Shown: positions 7,580-17,253 of the stretch, one piece after another | Numbering within the stretch: the first letter of the stretch is position 1 | Layout of the letters: each line of letters opens with the position of its first letter | The notes under the pieces: generated by a model | The model's database searches: none | Seen by the model: only the letters and a program-made list of their open reading frames with translations | What the model was told of the DNA's origin: nothing | Made by a program: the position numbers and the translations under genes | Origin: Rhodocyclales bacterium | GTDB lineage: Bacteria > Pseudomonadota > Gammaproteobacteria > Burkholderiales > Rhodocyclaceae | Assembly: GCA_003105015.1 (NCBI GenBank) | Contig: PQAF01000022.1 | Location: 1 to 57,995, forward strand | Reading direction: 5' to 3' | DNA length: 57,995 bases

Positions 7580-8965
7580 ATGCATCGCATCGCATTGCTT
7601 GCCGTCGCGTCGACGCTGGCCCTGCCCGCCGCCGCGGCGAGCGACGAAGACCTGAAAGTTCTGCGCGAGGAAGTCGCGCAGATGAAGAAATCCTACGAGC
7701 AGCGCATCGAGGCGCTGGAGCAGCGGCTGGCCGCGGCGGAGTCGGCCCCGGTTAAAAGTCAGTCCCCGCAGGACGGCGCGGCGCCGGCGCGCGCGGCCGG
7801 CGGCTTCAATCCCGAGGTCTCGCTTATCCTGCAAGGACAGTATCGCCGCATGAAGGACGTGCCGGAGCGTTCCATCACCGGCTACTGGCCGGCCGGCGGC
7901 CACGGCCACGGCGGCGACGAACGCGGCCTGACGCTCGACCATTCCGAGCTGATCGTCTCGGCCAACATCGACCCCTGGTATCGAGGCATGCTCAACGTGG
8001 CGCTGAAGGACGGCGAAGCCGAGGTCGAGGAGGCCTGGTTCCAGACGCTGGGCCTCGGCAACGGCTTCACGCTCAAGGGCGGCCGCTTCCTCTCCGGCAT
8101 CGGCTACCTCAACGAGCAGCACCCGCATGCCTGGGATTTCGCCGACGCGCCGCTGATGACGAAGGCGCTGTTCGGCGAGCACTACGGCAAGGACGGCCTG
8201 CAGCTGAAGTGGGTGGCGCCGACCGACCTGTTCCTGGAATTCGGCGCGGAAGTCGGCCGCGGCGCCGGCTTTCCCGGCACCGACCGCAACAGGAACTCGG
8301 CCGGAGCCGGGGCGATCTTCGCCCATGTCGGCGACGATGTCGGCCGCTCGCACGCCTGGCGCGCCGGCCTCTCCTGGCTGTCGACGCGGGCCAAGGACCG
8401 CGAGGCGCATTTCGAGGACACCGATGCCGCCGGCCCGAACGAGGTCGAGGGCTTGTTCACCGGCCGGAGCCGTACCGTGGTGGCCGACTTTGTCTGGAAG
8501 TGGGCGCCGGAGGGCAATCCGAAGCAACGCAACTTCAAGTTCCAGACGGAGCTCTTCCGCCGCACGGAAGGCGGCGACCTGGCCTGCGCCTCGGACGTGG
8601 CGAGCTCACCCTGCCTGGGCGGACCGGGGCTGGGCAAGCTGCGCTCCAGCCAGACCGGCGGCTACGCGCAGGCGGTCTGGCAGTTCATGCCGCGCTGGCG
8701 CGTCGGCTACCGTTTCGACTGGCTGAATTCGGGCAGCAAGCGTTACGACCCGGCCACCGTCTTCGCGGCGCTCGATCCGGCCAACGCCTATTTCGCCGGC
8801 TACCGGCCGAAACGGCATACGCTGATGGCGGACTGGTCGCAGAGCGAATTCTCCCGCCTGCGCCTGCAGTACGCTCGCGACAGGTCGATGCAGGGCGTCA
8901 CCGACAACCAGGTGACCCTGCAGTACATCATGAGCCTGGGCGCCCACGGCGCGCACAAGTTCTAA
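7580..8965 (+). CDS. Outer-membrane beta-barrel protein of a probable zinc-uptake locus
   Basis: 461-residue exported protein. It has a signal peptide (MHRIALLAVASTLALPAAAA), a predicted coiled coil with heptads (about residues 25-55), and a variable linker that carries a copy of the dispersed motif (7754-7779). Then come about 400 residues of alternating aromatic/polar strands typical of a barrel, ending in Phe (GAHKF). A GGHGHGGDE cluster around residue 110 could bind metal. It resembles proteins annotated as zinc-regulated outer-membrane receptors or porins next to znuA. No TonB box or plug domain is evident, so it may be a passive channel. It ends 9 nt before the znuA-like gene. Confidence 0.65.
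   Translation: MHRIALLAVASTLALPAAAASDEDLKVLREEVAQMKKSYEQRIEALEQRLAAAESAPVKSQSPQDGAAPARAAGGFNPEVSLILQGQYRRMKDVPERSITGYWPAGGHGHGGDERGLTLDHSELIVSANIDPWYRGMLNVALKDGEAEVEEAWFQTLGLGNGFTLKGGRFLSGIGYLNEQHPHAWDFADAPLMTKALFGEHYGKDGLQLKWVAPTDLFLEFGAEVGRGAGFPGTDRNRNSAGAGAIFAHVGDDVGRSHAWRAGLSWLSTRAKDREAHFEDTDAAGPNEVEGLFTGRSRTVVADFVWKWAPEGNPKQRNFKFQTELFRRTEGGDLACASDVASSPCLGGPGLGKLRSSQTGGYAQAVWQFMPRWRVGYRFDWLNSGSKRYDPATVFAALDPANAYFAGYRPKRHTLMADWSQSEFSRLRLQYARDRSMQGVTDNQVTLQYIMSLGAHGAHKF
7754..7779 (-). repeat. Dispersed CGCCGT-N10-CTGACTTT motif, copy B
   Basis: 26-bp copy on the minus strand inside the linker between coiled coil and barrel of the outer-membrane protein. In the sense frame it encodes KSQSPQDGA. 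Copy C in an unrelated lipoprotein encodes ESQSPQHGA in the same frame. Confidence 0.7.
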
Positions 8966-8974
8966 GGAGGAGCC

Positions 8975-9871
8975 ATGTTGCGTTCGTTCGTTTTTCTGGC
9001 CGGACTGGCGATGGCGCTGCCGTCCGCCGCCGCCTTCAACATCTTCGCCTGCGAGCCCGAATGGGCGGCACTGGCGAAGGCGCTGGGCGGCGACAAGGTG
9101 AGCGCCTACTCCGCTACCCACGCCCTGCAGGACCCGCACCGCATCGAGGCGCGGCCCTCGCTGATCGCCAAGGCGCGCAACGCGCAACTGGTGGTGTGCA
9201 CCGGCGCCGAACTGGAGGCGGGCTGGCTGCCGCCGGTGCTGCGCGAATCGGGCAATGCTGCCGTGCAGCCGGGCCGGGCCGGCTATTTCGAGGCGGCGCC
9301 GCATGTCATGCGGCTGGAGATTCCGGCCAGGCTCGACCGCAGCGAGGGCGATGTGCATGCCTCGGGCAATCCGCACATCCAGCTCGATCCGCGCAACCTG
9401 CTGGCCGTGGCCGGCCCGCTGGCGAAGCGCCTGGGCGAGCTGGACGCGGCGAACGCCGGCCACTACGCCGAACGGCACCGGGCCTTCGCTGAAAAAATGC
9501 AGCAGGCCATCGCACGCTGGGAGCAGGAGGCCGCCCCGCTGCGCGGCACGCAGGTGATCGCCCAGCACAAAAGCTTCAGCTACCTGTTCAACTGGCTCGG
9601 CCTCGTCGAGGTCGGTACGCTGGAACCGAAGCCGGGCATCGAGCCGGGCAGCGCGCACCTGGCGCAGCTCCTGGCGCAGGTGAAGGCGCGGCAGGTCCGG
9701 CTGATCGTGCGCACGCCCTATGACTCGCCGCGGCCGGGCGAGTGGCTGGCCGGGCGCGCCGGCATTCCGCTGGTGACCCTGCCGTTCACCGTCGGCGGCA
9801 GCGAGCGGGCGCAGGACTTGTTCGGCCTCTTCGACGACACGATCGCCAGGCTCAAGGAGCGGACGCCATGA
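8975..9871 (+). CDS. znuA: Zinc/manganese-type ABC transporter substrate-binding protein
   Basis: 298-residue periplasmic solute-binding protein of the cluster A-I (ZnuA/TroA) family. It has a signal peptide (about residues 1-20), DPHRIEARPSL (family DPHxxxxxPS metal ligand region), GNPHIQLDP (family NPHxWLDP) and AQHKSFSYLFNWLGL (family HxAFxYxxxxYGL). A C-terminal FTVGGSERAQDLFGLFDDTI follows. Conserved His in three places supports zinc or manganese binding. The long His-rich loop of many ZnuAs is absent. Ribosome site AAGGAGG is 5 nt upstream. The stop overlaps the permease start (ATGA). Confidence 0.85.
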   Translation: MLRSFVFLAGLAMALPSAAAFNIFACEPEWAALAKALGGDKVSAYSATHALQDPHRIEARPSLIAKARNAQLVVCTGAELEAGWLPPVLRESGNAAVQPGRAGYFEAAPHVMRLEIPARLDRSEGDVHASGNPHIQLDPRNLLAVAGPLAKRLGELDAANAGHYAERHRAFAEKMQQAIARWEQEAAPLRGTQVIAQHKSFSYLFNWLGLVEVGTLEPKPGIEPGSAHLAQLLAQVKARQVRLIVRTPYDSPRPGEWLAGRAGIPLVTLPFTVGGSERAQDLFGLFDDTIARLKERTP

Positions 9872-10641
9872 ACGGCATCGCAGCGCAGCTCGACCTGCTC
9901 TGGCCGGCCCTCGCCGCCGGCGTCATCGTCCTCGCCACCCATGTGCCCCTGGGCATCCAGGTGCTGGCGCGCGGCATCATCTTCATCGACCTGGCCGTGG
10001 CGCAAGTGGCCGGCCTCGGCGCCCTGGCGGCGCATCTGGCCGATCAGGGCGGCAACCTTTGGGTCGTGCAGGGCGCGGCGGTCGGCGCGGCGCTGGCAGC
10101 GGCGCTGCTGCTGCAATGGAGTGAGCGGCGCTGGCCGCAGCTGCAGGAAGCGCTGATCGGCCTGCTCTTCGTGCTGGCGGCCAGCGGCACGGTGCTGCTG
10201 CTCTCGCGCGACGCCCATGGCGGCGAGCACCTGCGGGACCTGCTGGCCGGCCAGATGTTGTGGGTGTCGCATGACCAATTGCTGGCCGCGGCGGCAGCCA
10301 GCGCCGTGCTCCTGCTGGCGTGGCGGGCGTTGGGCCGGCAGGGCAGCAGCTTGGCGTTTTACGCGCTGTTCTCCGTGGCCGTAACGGTTTCGGTGCAGCT
10401 GGTCGGGGTGTATCTGGTTTTCGCCAGCCTGATCGTTCCAGCGCTCGCCACCCATGGCATGCTGCGACGGCGGCTGGCGACCGGCCTTGGCCTCGGCGTG
10501 GCGGGGTATACTGCGGGCTTGTCCCTGGCGGCGCTGGCGGATTTGCCGGCAGGGGCAGCCAGTGTCTGGATGCTGGCTGCGGCGGGTCTCGTGTTCGTGC
10601 TCATCCGCTTCAGCGTTGCGCCTCCCCGGCCGATATGCTAA
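9868..10641 (+). CDS. znuB: Zinc/manganese-type ABC transporter permease
   Basis: 257-residue inner-membrane permease of the ABC-3 (ZnuB/TroC) family with about eight predicted transmembrane helices. Family segments include GIIFIDLAVAQVAGLGALAA near residue 35 and VGVYLVFASLIVPALATHG near residue 185. It is translationally coupled to the binding protein. The ATPase expected next (ZnuC) is absent: the next gene is a STAS protein. The ATPase must be encoded elsewhere or be borrowed from another transporter. Confidence 0.85.
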   Translation: MNGIAAQLDLLWPALAAGVIVLATHVPLGIQVLARGIIFIDLAVAQVAGLGALAAHLADQGGNLWVVQGAAVGAALAAALLLQWSERRWPQLQEALIGLLFVLAASGTVLLLSRDAHGGEHLRDLLAGQMLWVSHDQLLAAAAASAVLLLAWRALGRQGSSLAFYALFSVAVTVSVQLVGVYLVFASLIVPALATHGMLRRRLATGLGLGVAGYTAGLSLAALADLPAGAASVWMLAAAGLVFVLIRFSVAPPRPIC

Positions 10642-10713
10642 AAGCGATATCCGGTCCTGCCGCCTGGCCAAGCCGGGTCGGCACACTTAGAAAAGACACC
10701 CCTGACAGAGATC

Positions 10714-11937
10714 GTGGCTTTTTCACTCTTCGGCAAGAAACCAGAGCCGCCGGCGAAGCCGGCAGCCAAGAAACAACCGGCGCCCGCTGCGCCGGCGCCC
10801 GCGCGCCCGGCTGCGCCCAAGCCGGCGCCCGAACCGCCGCCACCACCGAAGGAAGAGCTGGAATCCCTGGACTTCACCGCGCCCGGCGCGATCGAGGTGC
10901 ACGAGGAAGACCATCCCGGCCACTTCGAGATTCGCGAAAGCTCGGCGACCATGCATCCGGTCGTCGAGGAGGCGGCCATCCTGTTCGCCAATGGCCAGGA
11001 CGAGGCAGCCCTGGCGACACTGGAATCGGCAGCCGATGCCGGCGGCCTGGGGGCGGCAGCCGACCAGGTGTGGGCCATGCTGTTCGACCTCTACCAGATC
11101 GTCGGCAAGCGCGACCTCTTCGACAAGCGCGCCCTCGACTACTCGGTGAAATACGAGAAATCGCCGCCGACCTGGGTCGAACAGGCGAAGCAGTCGCTCG
11201 GACCGGCGCTGACCACCGGCGGCACCGCCTTCGTGGCCTTTACCGGCGCGCTGGACGAGAGCGCCGACAAGGCGGCCAGGCAACTGGAAAAGATCGTTGC
11301 CGGCAACCCGGTGGCACGCGTCGAATTCGGCAAGCTGCAGAGCGTCGACCCGCTGGGTGCGGAGATGCTGCTGCAGGCGATGCAGGCGGCGCGCAAGGCC
11401 AGGTGCGAACTGGTGATGAGCGGCGCCGAGAAGCTGGCCGAACTGCTGAAAGGCAAGCTCGAGGTCGGCAAGCGGGAGGACGAGCCGCTCTGGATGCTGC
11501 TGCTGGAACTCTATCAGCACATGGCGCAACAGGAGCCCTTCGAGGAGTGGGCGGTGAATTACGCCATCACCTTCGAGGTGTCCCCGCCCTCCTGGGAGAA
11601 CCGGCCGCCGCCGAAGAAGCCTGCGGCGATGGCTGCGCCGGCGGCTGGCGCGTCCGAGCCGGATGTCTTTCCCCTTGCCGGCGAGATGTACAGCGCCGGC
11701 TCCGATGCCTTCCGCCAGCTGGTGGAGTTCGCCGCGGGCCGCGAACACGTGCTGATCGACTGCAGCGCGCTCAAGCGCATGGATTTCGTCAGCGCCGGGC
11801 TGTTCCTCAATACGCTGACCAATCTGCAGATCACCGGCTGCAGCGTGACGATCCGCAATCCCAACCAGCTGCTGTACGCCCTGTTCGGCGTGCTCGGCAT
11901 CAACCAGGTGGCCCACGTCGAACGGCGCAAGTTCTGA
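10714..11937 (+). CDS. Tandem STAS-domain protein next to hslVU
   Basis: 407-residue cytoplasmic protein. Residues 1-45 are a Lys/Pro/Ala-rich, probably disordered tail starting VAFSLFGKK. About 75-150 and 250-290 are helical (two similar DLYQ/ELYQ segments, each ending in YEKSPPTW or FEVSPPSW). About 165-250 and 310-405 are two STAS-like domains; the second has [24 protein letters not shown] domains usually mediate partner binding in anti-anti-sigma systems or toluene-tolerance proteins. The repeated helix-STAS unit suggests internal duplication. A GTG start at 10714 is taken; the upstream site is weak and CTG 10702 is an alternative. It lies 43 nt before hslV. Partner unknown. Confidence 0.75.
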   Translation: MAFSLFGKKPEPPAKPAAKKQPAPAAPAPARPAAPKPAPEPPPPPKEELESLDFTAPGAIEVHEEDHPGHFEIRESSATMHPVVEEAAILFANGQDEAALATLESAADAGGLGAAADQVWAMLFDLYQIVGKRDLFDKRALDYSVKYEKSPPTWVEQAKQSLGPALTTGGTAFVAFTGALDESADKAARQLEKIVAGNPVARVEFGKLQSVDPLGAEMLLQAMQAARKARCELVMSGAEKLAELLKGKLEVGKREDEPLWMLLLELYQHMAQQEPFEEWAVNYAITFEVSPPSWENRPPPKKPAAMAAPAAGASEPDVFPLAGEMYSAGSDAFRQLVEFAAGREHVLIDCSALKRMDFVSAGLFLNTLTNLQITGCSVTIRNPNQLLYALFGVLGINQVAHVERRKF

Positions 11938-11980
11938 CGTTTCCCTTCCCCGTTTCAGCGCATTCCTATCGGGCAGCCCC

Positions 11981-12513
11981 ATGGAGCAATATCACGGCAC
12001 CACCATCCTTTCCGTGCGCCGCGGCGCCAGCGTCGCCCTCGGCGGCGACGGCCAGGTGACGCTCGGCAACATCGTCGTCAAGGCCAGCGCGCGCAAGGTG
12101 CGCCGGCTCTACCAGGAGAAGATCCTGGCCGGCTTCGCCGGCGGCACGGCCGATGCGTTCACCCTGTTCGAGCGCTTCGAGGCCAAGCTGGACAAGCACC
12201 AGGGCAATCTGCTGAGGAGCGCCGTCGAGCTGGCCAAGGACTGGCGCACCGACCGCATCCTGCGCCGCCTGGAGGCCATGCTGGCGGTGGCCGACCGGCA
12301 ATCGTCGCTGATCATCACCGGCAACGGCGACGTGCTTGAACCCGAGCAAGGCATCGTCGCCATCGGCAGCGGCGGCCCCTACGCGCAGGCGGCGGCGCGC
12401 GCCCTGCTGGAGAACACCGCCCTGACGCCGGAAGAGATCGTCAAGAAGGCGCTGACCGTCGCCGGCGACCTGTGCATCTACACCAACCAGAGCCACGTCA
12501 TCGAGGTATTGGA

Positions 12514-12517
<4 letters not shown>
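11981..12517 (+). CDS. hslV: ATP-dependent protease peptidase subunit HslV
   Basis: 178-residue proteolytic subunit of the HslUV (ClpQY) complex, which degrades misfolded and regulatory proteins. It begins [14 protein letters not shown]: removal of the six-residue propeptide would expose catalytic Thr7. [33 protein letters not shown] and the terminal [13 protein letters not shown] are the family landmarks. The stop overlaps the hslU start (ATGA at 12514-12517), the standard coupling. Confidence 0.97.
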
Positions 12518-13848
<1,331 letters not shown>

Positions 13849-13855
13849 GCGGTTC

Positions 13856-14731
13856 ATGCTGCTCAGGATCGTTTCCATCATCTTTCCGCTGTTCGCCGTC
13901 GTCCTGGCGGGCTGGCTCTACGGCCGCGCGCGGCGGCCGGACATGTCCTTCGCCAACGAGATCAACATGGACGTCTTCGTGCCGGCGCTGGTGTTCGCCA
14001 CCCTGGCCGGCAAGTCCTTCGACCTGGGCCAGTACCAGGCGCTGGCGCTGGGTGCGCTGGCGGTCGTGCTCGGCTCCGGCCTGCTGGCCTGGCCGCTGGC
14101 GCGGCTGTTGAAAGTGGAGGCGAAGACCTTCGTGCCGCCGATGATGTTCAACAACTCCGGCAACATGGGCCTGCCGCTGGCGGTGCTGGCCTTCGGCGAG
14201 GCGGCGCTGCCGGCGGCGGTGGTGCTGTTCCTGGTGGAGAACCTGCTGCACTTCTCGCTCGGCATCTACATTCTCGACCACCATGCGCGCTTGTCGAACT
14301 TGTGGCGCATGCCGGTGGTGCTGGCCGCCTTGGCCGGCCTCGGCGTGAGCGTGGCCGGCATCGAGCTGTGGCCGCCGCTGCTGACGGCGATCCGCATGCT
14401 CGGCGAGATCTCGATTCCGCTGCTGCTCTTTTCGCTCGGCGTGCGGCTGACCGACGCGAACTTCCACACCTGGCGCATCGGCGTCGCCGGCGCCGCGGCG
14501 CGTCCGCTGATCGGAATGGCCATCGCCTGGATTGCGGCGCGCCTGCTCGGACTGGATGCGCAACACGGCGCCATGCTGCTGATCTTCGGCGCACTGCCGC
14601 CGGCGGTGCTCAACTACGTCTTCGCCGAGCGCTACCGGCAGGAGCCGGAGAAGGTCGCCTCGATCGTCATGATCGGCAACGTCGCCGCATTGCTTTTCAT
14701 CTCGATGGCGCTCGCCATCGTGCTGGGCTAA
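13856..14731 (+). CDS. AEC-family permease (auxin efflux carrier-like)
   Basis: 291-residue integral membrane protein with about ten predicted helices. It carries MFNNSGNMGLPLAVLAFGE, the AEC-family NxGNxGLP hallmark near residue 100, and LGVRLTDANF in the second half. Bacterial members export or import small organic acids; the substrate is not predictable. It starts 7 nt after hslU and its stop overlaps the stop of the convergent regA-like gene by 4 nt. Confidence 0.85.
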   Translation: MLLRIVSIIFPLFAVVLAGWLYGRARRPDMSFANEINMDVFVPALVFATLAGKSFDLGQYQALALGALAVVLGSGLLAWPLARLLKVEAKTFVPPMMFNNSGNMGLPLAVLAFGEAALPAAVVLFLVENLLHFSLGIYILDHHARLSNLWRMPVVLAALAGLGVSVAGIELWPPLLTAIRMLGEISIPLLLFSLGVRLTDANFHTWRIGVAGAAARPLIGMAIAWIAARLLGLDAQHGAMLLIFGALPPAVLNYVFAERYRQEPEKVASIVMIGNVAALLFISMALAIVLG

Positions 14732-15264
14732 CTCTTCACCGGCTTCTTCATCAGCTTGCGCTGCAGCGTGCGGCGGTGCATTTTCAGGGCGCGGGCGGTC
14801 GACGAGATATTGCCGTCGTGCTCCTTCAGCACGCGCTGGATGTGCTCCCACTCGAGGCGGTCCACCGAAAGCGGCTCGCTGGGGGTGGCGATATCCGCCT
14901 GCGGCGCCGTCGCCTCGAAGGCGGCCAGGATGGCGTCCACGTCGGTCGGCTTGGCGAGGTAGTGCGTGGCGCCGAGCTTGATCGCCTCGACCGCCGTGGC
15001 GATGCTGGCGTAGCCGGTCAGCACGACGATGCGGCAGCCGGGGTTGGCGGCGAGCAGCGGCGCGATCAGCGTCAGGCCGGAGGTGCCGGCGATGTTGAGG
15101 TCCAGCACGGCTTGTGTTGCCCGCGTCGCGGGAATGAGTGCGGCGGCTTCCTCTGCGCTGAGGGCGCTGGCGACCTCGAAGCCCCGGCTCTTCAGCGCGC
15201 GGCTGAGCACGCGGTTGAAGGCGGGGTCGTCGTCGATGACGAGAATCTGCGGGGTTTCGGTCAT
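14728..15264 (-). CDS. regA: Redox response regulator, RegA/PrrA/RoxR family
   Basis: 178-residue response regulator. The receiver domain has the acidic cluster DDD at 11-13, phosphoacceptor D55 (VLDLNI), T84-type LTGYAS and K105 (YLAKPT). A short linker leads to a C-terminal Fis-type helix-turn-helix (IQRVLKEHDGNISSTARALKMHRRTLQRKL), nearly invariant in the RegA/PrrA/ActR/RoxR family. These regulators control respiratory, fixation and photosynthetic genes according to redox state. The gene overlaps its kinase by 4 nt, so they are co-transcribed. Confidence 0.93.
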   Translation of the reverse strand: MTETPQILVIDDDPAFNRVLSRALKSRGFEVASALSAEEAAALIPATRATQAVLDLNIAGTSGLTLIAPLLAANPGCRIVVLTGYASIATAVEAIKLGATHYLAKPTDVDAILAAFEATAPQADIATPSEPLSVDRLEWEHIQRVLKEHDGNISSTARALKMHRRTLQRKLMKKPVKS

Positions 15265-16529
15265 GCTTCTCCTGCCCTGATTTTTTCCAATGGAAGTTCA
15301 ACGCGGGTGACGGCACCGCCGTCCTCGCGGTTGGCCAGCGCGATGCGGCCGCCCAGCCGCTCCACCGCGGCGTGGGCGAGGAACAATCCAATGCCGGTCC
15401 CCTCCGAGCGCGTGGTGACGAAGGCGCGGCCGGCCTGCAGCAGGACGTTTTCGTCGAAACCCGGGCCGTGGTCGCGCACTTCGAGGCGCAACCATTCGGC
15501 GTCCCATTCCGCCTCGATGTCCACCTCGCTGTTGCCGGCATCGGCGGCATTGTTGAACAGGTTGAGCAGGGCCTGCTCGAGGGTAGCTTCGCCGACCACC
15601 CGCGGCGCCGGCGCCGTGCCGTGGAGGCTGACTTTTGCCTCGGCGTGCGGCCGCAACTGGCGCCAGCGGGCGATGACCTGCTCCAGCCAGCGGTCGAGGG
15701 CGACGGCGCCGCCGCCCTCGGCGCGCGTCTGTCCGGCGCGCGCGGCCAGGCCCGTGATGATGCCCTTGCAGTGCTCGACCTGCTCGCGCAGCAGGGCCAG
15801 GTCCTCCTGCGTCTCCGGGCCCAGGTCTGCGTTCCGGCCCAACTCGCCGGCGAGGATGGCCATGGTCGCCAGCGGCGTGCCCAGCTCGTGCGCGGCGCCG
15901 GCGGCGAGGCTTCCCAGTGCGATCACGCGTTCGTTGCGCAGGGCTTCCTCGCGTGCGGCGGCGAGTTCCAGGTCGCGGCTGCGGATGGCGGCAGCCATGC
16001 GCGCGACGAACCAGGCGATGAGGGCGGCGGAGGCGACGAAGATCAGCCACATGCCCGCCAGGTGCAGGCGCGTCGCGCGGGCGGCGTCGGACACCGGCAG
16101 GGGAACGTTCCAGAACACCAGCAGCGAATAGGCGGCGACGCCGAGGAACACGACGCCCCAGGCGAAGCGCCCCGGCAATACCACCGCGGCGATGGCGATC
16201 GAGGGCAGGTAGAGGGAGACCAGCGGATTGGCGGCGCCGCCGCTGAAGAAGAGCAGCAGGGTCAGCGCCGTGACGTCCACGCAGAGCTGGGCAAACAGTT
16301 CGCCGTCGGCGACGGCCCCGCCCCGCGCCAGGCGCTGCCGCGTGGCGAGGTTGAAGCCGGCGAGCAGGGCCACGATGGCCAGCATCGGCACCAGCGGCAA
16401 TTCGATGTCGAGCAGGGGCTGTGCCGCCGCGATGAGGGCAAGCTGCCCGGCGACGGCGAACCAGCGCATCAGCAGCAGGCGCCGCAGGTGGTCGGCGCCC
16501 TTCTCGTGTGGGGTGGCGGCAGGGCTCAT
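15261..16529 (-). CDS. regB: Redox sensor histidine kinase, RegB/PrrB/RoxS family
   Basis: 422-residue membrane kinase. Six predicted transmembrane helices (about 20-175) include the quinone-site motif GGAANPL at 97-103. The H box GAAHELGTPL has H214, and the redox-sensing cysteine lies in EQVEHCKGII (C254), exactly 40 residues after the phospho-His, the spacing of RegB H225 and C265. ATPase boxes NLFNNAADAG, DHGPGF and GTGIGLFLA follow. It presumably phosphorylates the adjacent regulator when the quinone pool is reduced. A near-palindromic RegA-type site lies 50-64 bp upstream of its start. Confidence 0.93.
   Translation of the reverse strand: MSPAATPHEKGADHLRRLLLMRWFAVAGQLALIAAAQPLLDIELPLVPMLAIVALLAGFNLATRQRLARGGAVADGELFAQLCVDVTALTLLLFFSGGAANPLVSLYLPSIAIAAVVLPGRFAWGVVFLGVAAYSLLVFWNVPLPVSDAARATRLHLAGMWLIFVASAALIAWFVARMAAAIRSRDLELAAAREEALRNERVIALGSLAAGAAHELGTPLATMAILAGELGRNADLGPETQEDLALLREQVEHCKGIITGLAARAGQTRAEGGGAVALDRWLEQVIARWRQLRPHAEAKVSLHGTAPAPRVVGEATLEQALLNLFNNAADAGNSEVDIEAEWDAEWLRLEVRDHGPGFDENVLLQAGRAFVTTRSEGTGIGLFLAHAAVERLGGRIALANREDGGAVTRVELPLEKIRAGEA
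15611..15637 (+). repeat. Dispersed CGCCGT-N10-CTGACTTT motif, copy G
   Basis: Plus-strand copy inside regB, antisense to the gene, covering codons for AKVSLHGTAP in the variable linker before the ATPase domain. It differs from the best copies at about three positions and keeps the fixed spacing. Confidence 0.5.
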
Positions 16530-16578
16530 CGATTCGATCTTCCGCGGCCGATTCTAGCCGATGGCGCCCCCGTGCCGT

Positions 16579-16593
16579 GCGGCAATTTGCCGC
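16579..16593. promoter_or_regulatory. Candidate RegA-family binding site in the regB / copper-module divergent region
   Basis: The 15-mer GCGGCAATTTGCCGC has 7-bp perfect inverted arms around a central T. As I recall the RegR/RegA box (GNGRCRTTNNGNCGC), it matches all but one defined position. It lies between regBA (minus) and the PCuAC gene (plus). TAGAAT hexamers are found on both sides: complement of 16551-16556 toward regB, and 16629-16634 toward the copper module. Binding is inferred. Confidence 0.5.
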
Positions 16594-16674
16594 AGGCCGG
16601 CGGACAGGACGCGCAATGACAACCGGCGTAGAATCCACCCTGTGAAATTGGCTTAAATTCCGGAGGCAACGAAA

Positions 16675-17133
16675 ATGCGCAAGACGACACTGGCCCTCTC
16701 CCTCATGCTCTTCGGCGCGATGGCACAGGCCGACGTGACGGTCAAGGATTCCTGGGTGCGCGGCACCACCCCGGCGCAGAAGGCGACGGGGGCGTTTTTT
16801 GAAATCACCAGCAGCGACGCGGCTTCGTTGCTGTCGGCCAGCAGCCCGGTGGCCGGCGTGGTCGAGATGCACACCATGAAGATGGAGGAAGGCGTGATGA
16901 AGATGCGCGCCATTCCGAAGCTCGACCTGCCGGCCGGAAAAGGCGTCAAGCTCGCGCCGGGCGGCAACCACGTCATGCTGATGGACCTCAAGCAGCAGCT
17001 GAAGAAGGGCGACGTGGTGCCGATCACGCTGAAGGTCGAGGGCAAGGACAAGAAGGTGCAGACCCTCGAGATCAAGGCCGAGGTGCGCGACCTTGCCGCG
17101 CCGGCGACCATGGACCACGGCCACAAGCACTAA
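16675..17133 (+). CDS. Periplasmic copper chaperone PCuA(C)
   Basis: 152-residue exported protein. Signal peptide (1-19, ending AQA) is followed by a cupredoxin-like PCuAC domain with the copper-binding set: EMHTMKMEEGVMKMR (His-Met cluster, about residues 63-77) and NHVMLMDL (H-x-M, near 100). A His-rich tail (MDHGHKH) follows. Family members carry Cu(I) in the periplasm and hand it to the Cu-A site of cytochrome c oxidase, often with Sco or TlpA-type thioredoxins; one is encoded two genes downstream. The ribosome site GGAGG is 8 nt before the ATG. It is first in the plus-strand module and divergent from the redox regulator. Confidence 0.92.
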   Translation: MRKTTLALSLMLFGAMAQADVTVKDSWVRGTTPAQKATGAFFEITSSDAASLLSASSPVAGVVEMHTMKMEEGVMKMRAIPKLDLPAGKGVKLAPGGNHVMLMDLKQQLKKGDVVPITLKVEGKDKKVQTLEIKAEVRDLAAPATMDHGHKH

Positions 17134-17153
17134 GAACGTCTTCCGTTTTGCAC

Positions 17154-17175
17154 GACGGCGCCTGCGGGCGCCGTC
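17154..17175 (+). terminator. Hairpin after the PCuAC gene
   Basis: A perfect 9-bp stem GACGGCGCC/GGCGCCGTC with loop TGCG, 20 bp after the stop codon. It is followed by GCCGTTTCTG, not a strong T tract, so it may attenuate read-through into the next genes rather than stop it. Confidence 0.4.
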
Positions 17176-17253
17176 GCCGTTTCTGCGACGATATGTCGCA
17201 CGCTCGTCGCGCCGCATTTCGCTATTCTTCCCGGCTTTCCCGGGAGGCATCTC

